In this document: positions 1 through 6,631 of the stretch, piece by piece
How the letters are laid out: every line of letters starts with the position of its first letter
Numbering within the stretch: position 1 is the stretch's first letter
Assembly: GCA_902491415.1 (NCBI GenBank)
Contig: CABUHP010000076.1
Span: forward strand, 1 to 7,703
DNA: 7,703 nt
Source: an uncultured Collinsella sp.
GTDB taxonomy: Bacteria; Actinomycetota; Coriobacteriia; Coriobacteriales; Coriobacteriaceae
Direction: 5' to 3'
Position numbers and translations under genes: made by a program
The notes under the pieces: generated by a model
Told to the model about the DNA's origin: nothing
Database searches by the model: none
Seen by the model: the letters and a program-made list of their open reading frames with translations, nothing else

Positions 1-4
1 TCGC

Positions 5-37
5 GTGATCCGAAGGGGACGGAGGAAAACGGATCAC
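5..37. repeat. Short inverted repeat at the left edge
   Basis: GTGATCCG (5-12) and CGGATCAC (30-37) form a perfect 8-bp inverted repeat around a 17-nt purine-rich loop. It lies just before the strong terminator at 43-102. It could be the end of an upstream gene or transcript, or an operator. The window edge prevents a decision. Confidence 0.35.
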
Positions 38-42
38 AAACC

Positions 43-113
43 GCGGCGGCGCATCTGGCCGAACGAGTCCCCATACCCTCGTTCGGTCAGACGCGCCGCC
101 GCTGTTTGTGTTT
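43..113 (+). terminator. Strong rho-independent terminator of the gene upstream of the window
   Basis: Positions 43-67 pair with 78-102 as a 25-bp stem. It has one A-C mismatch and one G-T wobble, and the loop is 10 nt (68-77). A T-rich tail (TGTTTGTGTTT) follows directly at 103-113. The stem is very GC-rich at its base. It separates upstream transcription from hisS. Confidence 0.75.
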
Positions 114-119
114 GTGCCG

Positions 120-125
120 TATAAT
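120..125 (+). promoter_or_regulatory. Probable hisS promoter, -10 box
   Basis: A perfect TATAAT lies at 120-125, which puts the transcription start near 132 and gives a leader of about 36 nt. No recognisable -35 hexamer sits 16-18 bp upstream, because that space is the right arm of the terminator hairpin. The same TATAATGA string occurs in the ppc promoter. The leader is too short for a T-box. Confidence 0.5.
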
Positions 126-167
126 GACTACTACCTATGACGCGATACAAAAGAAAGGTGTTTGCCC

Positions 168-1481
168 ATGCAGGCACAGAAGGCGGAGGGAACCCGCGAC
201 CTTATCGGCGCCGAGATGCGCGCCTGGCAAAAGATGCAGCAGATCGCTACCGGCGTGTTCGAGCCGTTTGGCTTTAAGCCCATCGAGACGCCCGCTATCG
301 AGCAGGTGGACGTGTTTGTCCACGGCATCGGCCAGTCGACCGACGTCGTGCGCAAGGAAATGTTCCGCGTGTTCAGCGGTGCCAACCTGGAGCGCGTCTT
401 TGCTGAGGGCACCGACACCAAACTCAAGCCCAAGCAGCGCCTGGCACTTCGCCCCGAGGGCACGGCCGGCGTGGTGCGCGCCGTCGTCGAGAACAATCTG
501 GTGCCCCAGGGCTCCACGCCGTTTAAGGCGTACTACGCCGAGGCCATGTTCCGCGGCGAGCGTCCCCAGAAGGGCCGCTTGCGTCAGTTCCATCAGGTGG
601 GCATCGAGTGGCTCGGCGCTCCCGATCCGGCGGCAGACGCCGAGTGCATCATCATGCTCATGGAGTTCTACAAGCGCCTGGGCTTCGATCTTTCCAAGCT
701 TCGTCTGCTCATCAACTCGATGGGTGACGCCCAGTGCCGTCCGGCATACCGCGAGCAGGTTAAGCAGTTCATCCTCGATCACGCAGACGAGATGTGCGAC
801 GAGTGCCGCGAGCGCGCCGAGCTTAACCCGCTGCGTGCCTTCGACTGCAAGAACGACCATTGCCGCGAGATCATGGCCGAGGCCCCGCTGATGGGCGACA
901 ACCTGTGCGACGAGTGCCGCGAGCACTACGAGCAGGTCAAGCGCTATCTGGATGCTGCCGGTATCGAGTATGTAGAGGATCCCACCCTGGTGCGTGGTCT
1001 GGACTACTACACCCGTACCGTCTTTGAGGTCGAGGCTCCCGGTGCCGGCGTCGGCTCCATCGGTGGCGGCGGTCGCTATGACGGCTTGGTTGAGCTCGAG
1101 GGTGGCAAGCCCACGGCGGGCGTCGGCTTTGCCGTCGGTTTTGAGCGCGCCCTGCTGGCCCTGCAGGCCTTTGGCAGCGATCTGGGTGCCGATGAGGCCC
1201 CGTGCGTCTATGTCGCCAATGCCGGCAAGGAACTGCGCCAGAACGTCTTTGCCATTACGCAGGAGCTTCGCGCCGCAGGCATCGTGACCGAGGCCGACTA
1301 TCAGGGTCGTTCGCTCAAGGCCCAGTTTAAGCAGGCCGATAAGGTAGGCGCCAAGCTCATCCTGGTTCTGGGTGGCGACGAGCTTGCCGCCGGCAAGGTC
1401 AAGGTGCGCGACATGCAGAGCCATGACGAGGTTCTCGTCGATCTGGCCAACGTCGTCGAGGCGGTTCGCGAGCGTCTGTAG
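168..1481 (+). CDS. hisS: Histidine--tRNA ligase
   Basis: Cytoplasmic class II aminoacyl-tRNA synthetase that activates histidine with ATP and charges tRNA-His. The product is 437 residues, close to the usual bacterial length. Motif 2 is visible as RPEG at residues 95-98, followed later by FRGERPQKGRLRQFHQ. The two histidine-specific motifs are LVRGLDYYTRT (274-284) and GGGGRYDGL (299-307). The insertion domain carries cysteine pairs at 210/213, 227/232 and 247/250, an arrangement seen in many bacterial HisRS and possibly a metal site. The C-terminal part, from about residue 345, fits the anticodon-binding domain. I chose the ATG at 168 because AAAGGTG (154-160) lies 7 nt upstream. An in-frame TTG at 162 would be too close to that site. 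The gene has its own promoter and terminator, so it is probably monocistronic. Confidence 0.97.
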   Translation: MQAQKAEGTRDLIGAEMRAWQKMQQIATGVFEPFGFKPIETPAIEQVDVFVHGIGQSTDVVRKEMFRVFSGANLERVFAEGTDTKLKPKQRLALRPEGTAGVVRAVVENNLVPQGSTPFKAYYAEAMFRGERPQKGRLRQFHQVGIEWLGAPDPAADAECIIMLMEFYKRLGFDLSKLRLLINSMGDAQCRPAYREQVKQFILDHADEMCDECRERAELNPLRAFDCKNDHCREIMAEAPLMGDNLCDECREHYEQVKRYLDAAGIEYVEDPTLVRGLDYYTRTVFEVEAPGAGVGSIGGGGRYDGLVELEGGKPTAGVGFAVGFERALLALQAFGSDLGADEAPCVYVANAGKELRQNVFAITQELRAAGIVTEADYQGRSLKAQFKQADKVGAKLILVLGGDELAAGKVKVRDMQSHDEVLVDLANVVEAVRERL

Positions 1482-1539
1482 CGCATGATTTTTGAGCTGC
1501 GGACCCGCTAACATGTCCCGCTCGCGACGAGCGATTGTT

Positions 1540-1579
1540 ACGGGGGTGTTTCGCATTTATGCGGAATGCCCCCGTTTGT
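1540..1579 (+). terminator. Rho-independent terminator of hisS
   Basis: ACGGGGG (1540-1546) pairs with CCCCCGT (1569-1575). The stem continues inward through about ten more pairs with three G-T wobbles to a tiny loop, and the tail is TTTGT (1575-1579). It lies about 60 nt after the hisS stop codon. Confidence 0.85.
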
Positions 1580-1634
1580 GTATGCCGTCCACCGAGAAAT
1601 ACGACCATTTAGAGCAAAAACCCTTGCAATGCAG

Positions 1635-1680
1635 AAAATACTTTTGTGTGGTAAAGCGCAATCAGTGTCGAAAGTATTTC
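1635..1680. promoter_or_regulatory. Paired dyads, candidate operator of ppc
   Basis: Two 11-bp dyads with related sequence lie upstream of ppc: AAAA-tac-TTTT (1635-1645) and GAAA-gta-TTTC (1670-1680). Read in opposite orientation they match at 9 of 11 positions, and AAATACTTT (1636-1644) is a perfect inverted repeat of AAAGTATTT (1671-1679). Their centres are 35 bp apart. The right dyad overlaps the best -35 candidate (1668-1673), as a repressor site would. The regulator cannot be named from the sequence. Confidence 0.5.
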
Positions 1681-1695
1681 TCAAGCGCCTATAAT
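1668..1695 (+). promoter_or_regulatory. ppc promoter
   Basis: A perfect -10 TATAAT lies at 1690-1695. TCGAAA (1668-1673) matches four of six -35 consensus bases with a 16-bp spacer. The start of transcription would be near 1702, leaving a leader of about 38 nt before the GTG start. Confidence 0.65.
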
Positions 1696-1739
1696 GAATA
1701 CCGCATGTTACGTGCATAGAAGGAGGAATGGGAGGAAAC

Positions 1740-4553
1740 GTGGCTGAGAACCTAAGCAACCAGTCTGTACCCGAAGCCGCGGCGCGCGTCGCTGCCGTGG
1801 TCAACCGCCTCGTTAACCGAATCGGCTCGAATGCCGAGTCCAGGGAGCGTCTCGCCGAGATCGAGATCCCCGAGGAGCTGCGCGATAATCTGGCGCTGTT
1901 CCTGCGCCTGGAACGTCGTGTGCTTAGCGAGTATGATCCTGAGATCGCGGACCTGTTCGACAAGATTTTGACAGCCGAGATTGTGGTCAATGCTGGCAAC
2001 CCCGGTAGCCGCGCTGCCGACGAGTCCGTTGACGAACAGGGCGTGCCCACTGCCGACGAGCCCACCGCCGTGGCGTTTCGCGAAGTCGTCGATCTGATTG
2101 ACAGCCTGCCGCTTGATAAGCAGCAGGTCATCGTTCGCGCCTTTACGAGCTTCTTCCACTTGGCAAACCTGTCGGAGGAGAACTACCGTGTGGCGCAGCT
2201 GCGCGAGCGCGAGGCCGGCGCATCGACCGATACCGAGGTCGATCCCGCCAACGAGCTCACCGTCGCCTATCACCAGTTGGTAAACGAGATGGGCGTCGAG
2301 GGTGCCAATGAGCTGCTCGGCAAGCTCGAGTTCCACCCCGTCTTTACCGCACATCCCACCGAGGCCCGTCGCAAGGCCGTCGAGGGCAAGATTCGCCGTA
2401 TCTCCAACCTGCTGGAGGAGCGTCCGCGTCTGGGCGGCTCCGACCTGGTGGAGAACGAGCGCCATATGCTGCAGGAGATCGACGCCCTGGTGCGTACGAG
2501 CCCCATCGCGCTCAAGAAGCCCACGCCGGTCGAGGAAGCCGATACCATCATCGACATCTTCGATAACACGCTGTTCGACGTCATCCCCGTTATCTATCGT
2601 CGTTTTGACGACTGGGTGCTGGGCGACAAGGCCGGTACCGTGCCGCCGCTGTGCCCGGCGTTCTTCCATCCCGGCAGCTGGATCGGTTCCGACCGCGACG
2701 GTAACCCCAACGTCACCGCCAAGGTGAGCCGTGAGGTCGCCGCCAAGTACTTCACCCACATGGTGCTCAAGCTCGAGGACAAGTGCCGCCGCATCGGCCG
2801 CAACCTCACGCTCGAGGCCACCTACAGCAAGCCTTCTGCCGAGCTCATCAACCTGTGGAACCATCAGGTCGAGATGAGCCCTCGGTACACGGCCCGCGCC
2901 GAGCTGATTTCCGAGCACGAGCCGCATCGCGCAGTCATGCTCGTCATGGCCGACCGTCTGAACGCCACCGTGCGCCGTATCACCGACACCATGTACCACA
3001 GCGCCGACGAGTTCCTGGATGACCTGCGCGTCGTCCAGCGTTCGCTGGCCGCCTGCGGTGCCGTCCGTGCCGCCTACGGTCCGGTCCAGACCATCATCTG
3101 GCAGGTCGAGTCCTTCGGCTTCCATATGGTCGAGATGGAGTTCCGTCAGCACTCCGTGGTGCATGCCCGCGCCCTTAAGGATATCCACGAGAACGGTATC
3201 CATGGCGACCTGCAGCCCATGACGCGCGAGGTCATCGACACCTTCCGCGCTATCGGCTCCATCCAAAAGCGCTACGGCAAGAAGATGGCGCATCGCTACA
3301 TCATCTCGTTCACCAAGAGCGCCCAGCATGTGGCCGACGTCTTTGAGCTGGCCCACCTGTCCTTTGCACACGAGGAGGATGTCCCCGAGCTCGACGTGAT
3401 CCCGCTGTTCGAGCAGCTCGAGGACCTCGAGGGCTGCGTCGACGTGCTCGACCAGATGCTTACGCTGCCCGTGGTGCAAAAGCGCCTTGCCCAGACCAAC
3501 CGCCGCATGGAGGTCATGCTGGGCTACTCCGACTCCTCCAAGGATGCCGGTCCTACCACGGCCATGCTCGCGCTGCACTCCGCGCAGGAGCGCATTGCCA
3601 AGTGGGCCGAGAAGAACGATATCGACCTGGTGCTCATGCACGGTCGCGGCGGTGCCGTGGGCCGTGGCGGCGGTCCGGCCAACAAGGCCGTGCTGGCGCA
3701 GCCCAAGGGTTCGGTCAACTGCTTCTTTAAGCTCACCGAGCAGGGCGAGGTCATCTTTGCCCGTTACGGTAACCGCACGCTGGCTCAGCGCCATGTTGAG
3801 TCCGTTGCCGCCGCAACGCTTTTGCAGTCGGCCCCGAGCGTCGAGAAGACCAACACCGAGACCACGCAGAAGTTCTGGGATATGGCCGAGAAGCTCAACG
3901 CCGCAAGCCACGAGCGCTATCTGGACCTGCTGAACACCGAGGACTTTACACCGTGGTTCTCGACCGTGACGCCGCTGACCGAGGTCGGTCTGCTGCCGAT
4001 CGGTTCGCGTCCCGCCAAGCGCGGTTTGGGTGCCAAGTCGCTCGACGACCTGCGTACCATTCCGTGGATCTTCAGCTGGAGCCAGGCGCGCATCAATCTG
4101 GCCGCTTGGTACGGCCTGGGCACCGCTTGCGAGCAGTTTGGCGATCTGGACCAGCTTAAGGCTGCCTACCAGGAGTGGCCGTTCTTCCGTACCTTTATCG
4201 ACAACATCGAGATGTCGATCGCCAAGACCGACCAGCGCATCGCCAAGATGTATCTGCACTTGGGCGATCGCCAGGATCTGTCCGAGAAGGTCTTTACCGA
4301 GATGCAGCTCACCCGTAAGTGGGTCCTTGCCATCGTCGGTGATGAATGGCCGCTGCAGCGTCGTCGCGTGCTCGGCTGCGCCGTTCGCGTGCGCAACCCC
4401 TACGTCGACGCCCTGTCCATCGCCCAGGTCCGCGCCCTTCGCGAGGTGCGTATGAACCAGGACGAGATGGCCGAGGAGAAGAAGGCCGAGTACATGAGCC
4501 TGATTCTTTCGACTGTGACCGGCGTCTCGGCAGGATTGCAGAACACGGGGTAA
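1740..4553 (+). CDS. ppc: Phosphoenolpyruvate carboxylase
   Basis: Cytoplasmic anaplerotic enzyme that adds bicarbonate to phosphoenolpyruvate to give oxaloacetate and phosphate. Counting from the GTG start the product is 937 residues, somewhat longer than the 883 of E. coli. Family signatures, numbered from the alternative ATG at 1728 (subtract 4 for GTG), are TAHPTE with catalytic His209, GSDRDGNP (320-327), GYSDSSKDAG (599-608), the glycine-rich HGRGGAVGRGGGP (638-650) that includes catalytic arginine, and the conserved C-terminal QNTG. Residues of about 85-110 form a low-conservation N-terminal stretch. The start is ambiguous. GTG at 1740 has GGAGG 4 nt upstream (1731-1735), while ATG at 1728 has AGGAGG only 1 nt upstream (1721-1726), which is too close. 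The gene is probably monocistronic. In a fermenting anaerobe it would feed oxaloacetate to aspartate, malate and succinate. Confidence 0.96.
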   Translation: MAENLSNQSVPEAAARVAAVVNRLVNRIGSNAESRERLAEIEIPEELRDNLALFLRLERRVLSEYDPEIADLFDKILTAEIVVNAGNPGSRAADESVDEQGVPTADEPTAVAFREVVDLIDSLPLDKQQVIVRAFTSFFHLANLSEENYRVAQLREREAGASTDTEVDPANELTVAYHQLVNEMGVEGANELLGKLEFHPVFTAHPTEARRKAVEGKIRRISNLLEERPRLGGSDLVENERHMLQEIDALVRTSPIALKKPTPVEEADTIIDIFDNTLFDVIPVIYRRFDDWVLGDKAGTVPPLCPAFFHPGSWIGSDRDGNPNVTAKVSREVAAKYFTHMVLKLEDKCRRIGRNLTLEATYSKPSAELINLWNHQVEMSPRYTARAELISEHEPHRAVMLVMADRLNATVRRITDTMYHSADEFLDDLRVVQRSLAACGAVRAAYGPVQTIIWQVESFGFHMVEMEFRQHSVVHARALKDIHENGIHGDLQPMTREVIDTFRAIGSIQKRYGKKMAHRYIISFTKSAQHVADVFELAHLSFAHEEDVPELDVIPLFEQLEDLEGCVDVLDQMLTLPVVQKRLAQTNRRMEVMLGYSDSSKDAGPTTAMLALHSAQERIAKWAEKNDIDLVLMHGRGGAVGRGGGPANKAVLAQPKGSVNCFFKLTEQGEVIFARYGNRTLAQRHVESVAAATLLQSAPSVEKTNTETTQKFWDMAEKLNAASHERYLDLLNTEDFTPWFSTVTPLTEVGLLPIGSRPAKRGLGAKSLDDLRTIPWIFSWSQARINLAAWYGLGTACEQFGDLDQLKAAYQEWPFFRTFIDNIEMSIAKTDQRIAKMYLHLGDRQDLSEKVFTEMQLTRKWVLAIVGDEWPLQRRRVLGCAVRVRNPYVDALSIAQVRALREVRMNQDEMAEEKKAEYMSLILSTVTGVSAGLQNTG

Positions 4554-4570
4554 TCGATAGCCCTGTAGTC

Positions 4571-4705
4571 GTCCGGGCCCGCCATTAGTTTACTTTTAGG
4601 CACGTCCTCGGACATGCAAGAAGCCCTCGCTGCGCACTTCGTGCGGCGAGGGCTTCTTGCGTCCTGCGGAGTGTGCCTAAAAGTAAACTAATGGCGGGCC
4701 CTGCG
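4571..4705. repeat. Composite palindromic element, copy 1
   Basis: The order is GTCC (4571-4574), left arm of 29 bp (4575-4603), interior of 69 nt (4604-4672), right arm of 29 bp (4673-4701), TGCG (4702-4705). The arms are perfect reverse complements with no wobble pairs. The interior begins GTCCTCGGACAT, contains a terminator-like hairpin (4616-4660) and ends with GTCCTGCGGA plus two bases. Copy 2 lies at 7381-7513 with the same interior plan but different arms. No coding sequence is inside. Confidence 0.9.
4616..4660. terminator. Terminator hairpin in the core of copy 1, after ppc
   Basis: Positions 4616-4630 pair perfectly with 4646-4660 (15 bp). The 15-nt loop TGCGCACTTCGTGCG folds further as CGCAC-TTC-GTGCG. 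The distal strand of the stem has the T-rich run CTTCTT, so the T tract is weaker than in copy 2. It is near-symmetric and could act on both strands. It lies about 60 nt after the ppc stop codon and is the only termination candidate for that gene. Confidence 0.65.
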
Positions 4706-4757
4706 ATGTCCGGTCTTCGGCGGATCAGCCGCTGGGGGAGGGGGGTGCTTGGGGCGA

Positions 4758-4844
4758 CGTGCAAAAAACGGAGTTTTCAGCAGCCAAAGATTGATGCATA
4801 AGGCCATAGCCGGCTTTCGCTGCCTTTGTTGATGCTTTTGCACG
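4758..4844. repeat. Long-range inverted repeat of unknown role
   Basis: CGTGCAAAA (4758-4766) and TTTTGCACG (4836-4844) are a perfect 9-bp inverted repeat with 69 nt between them. The interior holds two related direct repeats, GCCAAAGATTGATGC (4783-4797) and GCCTTTGTTGATGC (4822-4835), and a GCCGGC palindrome. Either strand could fold into a closed structure. I do not recognise a known RNA family. Confidence 0.35.
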
Positions 4845-4931
4845 ACAATTGGGCCTTGGCGATGTCCATATATAGCTGGTTGCTCGCCGCATGCTATCCA
4901 GATGGGTCGAGTCATGAGGACTATCTACTTT

Positions 4932-4960
4932 TTGAAAGACTTTTGACACCAAAATCTTAT
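4932..4960 (+). promoter_or_regulatory. Candidate promoter for the lar leader
   Basis: TTGAAA (4932-4937) and TCTTAT (4955-4960) are spaced by 17 bp and match the -35 and -10 consensus at five and four of six bases. A perfect TTGACA lies just downstream (4943-4948) but has no good -10 at the right distance. Transcription from near 4967 would give a larA leader of about 340 nt. No stronger promoter is evident closer to larA. Confidence 0.4.
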
Positions 4961-4966
4961 CCCGCG

Positions 4967-5071
4967 ATGCTGAATACTCGCAAAAATGCACGCTCCGGAG
5001 GGTACTACCCTGTTACGGCTAGAAATCCATGCGCCATTTTATGCAATTATTAACGCATTTATGCAAAATGC
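4967..5071. repeat. Cluster of ATGC/GCAT tetramers, possible binding sites
   Basis: ATGC or GCAT occurs at 4967, 4986, 5029, 5041, 5055, 5061 and 5068. GCATTTATGC (5055-5064) is a dyad, and GCAAAAATGC (4980-4989) resembles GCAAAATGC (5063-5071). Next to it, TACG-tg-CGTA (5074-5083) is another small dyad. This may be a regulator-binding region for the lar unit. No regulator can be named. Confidence 0.3.
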
Positions 5072-5151
5072 TTTACGTGCGTACGTCTCGGGGTAGATGT
5101 TTGCCTCGGCGCTGTGTAAGTCATCCTTTCTATTGTGTCTTTTACGGGCGG

Positions 5152-5185
5152 CCGCGGTCCCGTTTGGGATCGCGGTTGTTTTGTT
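5152..5185 (+). terminator. Terminator-like hairpin in the larA leader
   Basis: CCGCGGTCCC (5152-5161) pairs with GGGATCGCGG (5166-5175) with one G-T wobble and a GTTT loop. The T-rich tail TTGTTTTGTT (5176-5185) follows. It lies about 120 nt before the larA start. It could end a short transcript from the promoter near 4932 or act as an attenuator of larA. No alternative antiterminator fold is obvious by eye. Confidence 0.6.
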
Positions 5186-5304
5186 GTGGGTCAAATATGA
5201 ACGTTGTGTTAATGAGTCGGTGGACGGTGGTGTTTTTCGGTGAGCGGCGTATCCTTCCAACGGTTTATCTAGTGTGTCAGTTGAAAGGAAGAGGGCGCTC
5301 ATCA

Positions 5305-6582
5305 TTGTTTGAATGTGAACTGCCGTTTGACCACAAGACGTTGCATCTGGAGCTCGAGGATAAGAACTTCGCGGGTGTGATGGAAGGTCATCAAAACGAG
5401 TTTAAGACTACAAAATCTCAGGAAGAGCTGGTAGAGGAGTCACTTGCCAACCCTTATGGTTCGCCTTCGCTCGAGGAGCTTTGTGCTGGCAAGAAGGATA
5501 TCGTCATCATTAGCTCCGACCATACGCGTCCCGTTCCCTCGCGTGTGACGATGCCTATTCTGCTGCATCACATCCACGCTGCCGCTCCTGAGGCACGTGT
5601 GCGCATCCTGGTCGCGACCGGCATGCATCGCCCCTCGACGCACGAGGAACTCGTTAATAAGTACGGCGAGGAGATCGTCGCTAACGAGGAGATCGTCATG
5701 CATGTCGCGACCGACGACAGCATGATGAAAAAGATCGGTACCCTGCCTTCTGGTGGCGAGTGCATCATCAACAAGATTGCTGCCGATTGCGATCTGCTGC
5801 TTGCCGAGGGCTTCATTGAGCCGCATTTCTTTGCCGGTTTCTCTGGTAGCCGCAAGTCCGTCCTGCCTGGCATCGCCAGCTACAAGACCATCATGTACAA
5901 CCACAACGGTCAGTTTGTGAACGATTCCCACTCGCGTGCCGGCAACCTGTGCCACAACCACGTGAGCGAGGACATGTTTGCCGCCGCCGAGATGGCTCAC
6001 CTTGCCTTTGTGCTTAACGTTGTGCTCAACGGCAAGCACGAGGTCATCGGCTCCTTTGCCGGCGACATCCACAAGGCGCACGAGGCCGGCTGCGAGTTCG
6101 TGAAGAGCCTTGCCGGCGTTGAGCCCGTCGAGTGCGAGATCGCCATTACCACCAACGGCGGCTACCCGCTCGATCAGAACATCTATCAGGCCGTGAAGGG
6201 CATGTGCGCTGCCGAGGCCACACTTCCCGAGGGCGGCGTGATCATCGATGTCGCCGGTTGCGCCGACGGTCACGGTGGCGAGGGCTTCTATCACAACATC
6301 GCCGACAACGATCCGGCAGAGTTTGAGCGTGCCTGCATCGACCGTCCTAAGGACGAGACCCTGCCCGACCAGTGGACGAGCCAGATCTTTGCCCGCATTC
6401 TGGCGCATCACCCTGTGATCATGGTTACCGACCTGTGCGATCACCAGATGCTCAAGGATATGCACATGACGCCGGTCAACACTATCGAGGAGGCGCTCAA
6501 GCTCGCCTTTGAGATGAAGGGTGCCGATGCCAAGGTGGCCGTCATTCCCGATGGCTTGGGCGTTGTCGTCGCGCAGCACTAG
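5305..6582 (+). CDS. larA: Nickel-pincer-dependent lactate racemase LarA
   Basis: Cytoplasmic enzyme that interconverts L- and D-lactate by hydride transfer to a nickel-pincer nucleotide cofactor. The sequence aligns along its length with Lactiplantibacillus plantarum LarA as I remember it. From the TTG start the product is 425 residues, against 424. With this start the key residues fall at the numbers known for that enzyme: Asp72 and Arg75 in SSDHTRPVPS, His108 in GMHRPSTHEEL, His174, Lys184 (the covalent cofactor tether) in HFFAGFSGSRKSVLPG, His200, and Tyr294, Gln295 and Lys298 in QNIYQAVKG. Trp357 matches Trp358 after a one-residue deletion. The start TTG is preceded by AAGAGGG (5289-5295) at 9 nt. 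The frame stays open further upstream, but that part crosses a terminator hairpin and has no LarA similarity. It forms a unit with larD, 49 nt downstream. A related 2-hydroxyacid is the main alternative substrate. Confidence 0.95.
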   Translation: MFECELPFDHKTLHLELEDKNFAGVMEGHQNEFKTTKSQEELVEESLANPYGSPSLEELCAGKKDIVIISSDHTRPVPSRVTMPILLHHIHAAAPEARVRILVATGMHRPSTHEELVNKYGEEIVANEEIVMHVATDDSMMKKIGTLPSGGECIINKIAADCDLLLAEGFIEPHFFAGFSGSRKSVLPGIASYKTIMYNHNGQFVNDSHSRAGNLCHNHVSEDMFAAAEMAHLAFVLNVVLNGKHEVIGSFAGDIHKAHEAGCEFVKSLAGVEPVECEIAITTNGGYPLDQNIYQAVKGMCAAEATLPEGGVIIDVAGCADGHGGEGFYHNIADNDPAEFERACIDRPKDETLPDQWTSQIFARILAHHPVIMVTDLCDHQMLKDMHMTPVNTIEEALKLAFEMKGADAKVAVIPDGLGVVVAQH

Positions 6583-6631
6583 TGCGCGGCCTAAACGAAT
6601 CGTTTATAACCGACAAGAAAGATAAGGTTTT

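Larger units (their letters stand above)
4706..5304. other. Gene-poor region upstream of larA
   Basis: About 600 bp without a convincing gene. Open frames here have no ribosome site, no recognisable motif and atypical codon use. From about 4920 to 5075 the sequence is clearly AT-richer than the flanking genes. It holds a long-range inverted repeat (4758-4844), a promoter-like sequence (4932-4960), a cluster of ATGC/GCAT tetramers (4967-5071) and a terminator-like hairpin (5152-5185). It probably works as the regulatory region and leader of the lar genes and may encode a small RNA. Confidence 0.6.

Noticed and set aside
120..167. T-box leader for hisS
   Set aside because: The interval from the -10 box to the start codon leaves only about 36 nt of leader, far too short. 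The large hairpin at 43-102 lies upstream of the promoter.
1752..4259. Very long open frame (835 codons) on the minus strand opposite ppc
   Set aside because: It is a codon-phase shadow of a GC-rich gene. The plus strand carries all PEP carboxylase signatures, and the antisense product has no recognisable motif. The same applies to minus-strand frames opposite hisS (135-1556), larA (5440-6579) and larD (6542-7540).
4575..4701. CRISPR-like repeat and spacer array
   Set aside because: Only two arms per locus, each the inverse of the other, with no regular series of direct repeats and no cas genes.
4571..4705. Insertion sequence or classic MITE
   Set aside because: There is no transposase, and the terminal arms differ between the two copies, unlike normal terminal inverted repeats. 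A mobile origin remains possible but is not shown.
4943..4948. Perfect TTGACA as the -35 of a larA promoter
   Set aside because: No acceptable -10 hexamer lies 16-18 bp downstream. The overlapping pair TTGAAA/TCTTAT is better spaced.
4826..5053. 75-codon plus-strand open frame between ppc and larA
   Set aside because: No ribosome site, no motif, unbiased codon use, and it spans the candidate promoter and AT-rich region.
5029..5304. 92-codon in-frame extension upstream of larA, starting at ATG 5029, with further ATGs at 5197 and 5212
   Set aside because: LarA similarity starts at the TTG at 5305 and catalytic residue numbers then match the known enzyme. The extension crosses a terminator hairpin, has unusual composition and no ribosome site at 5029.
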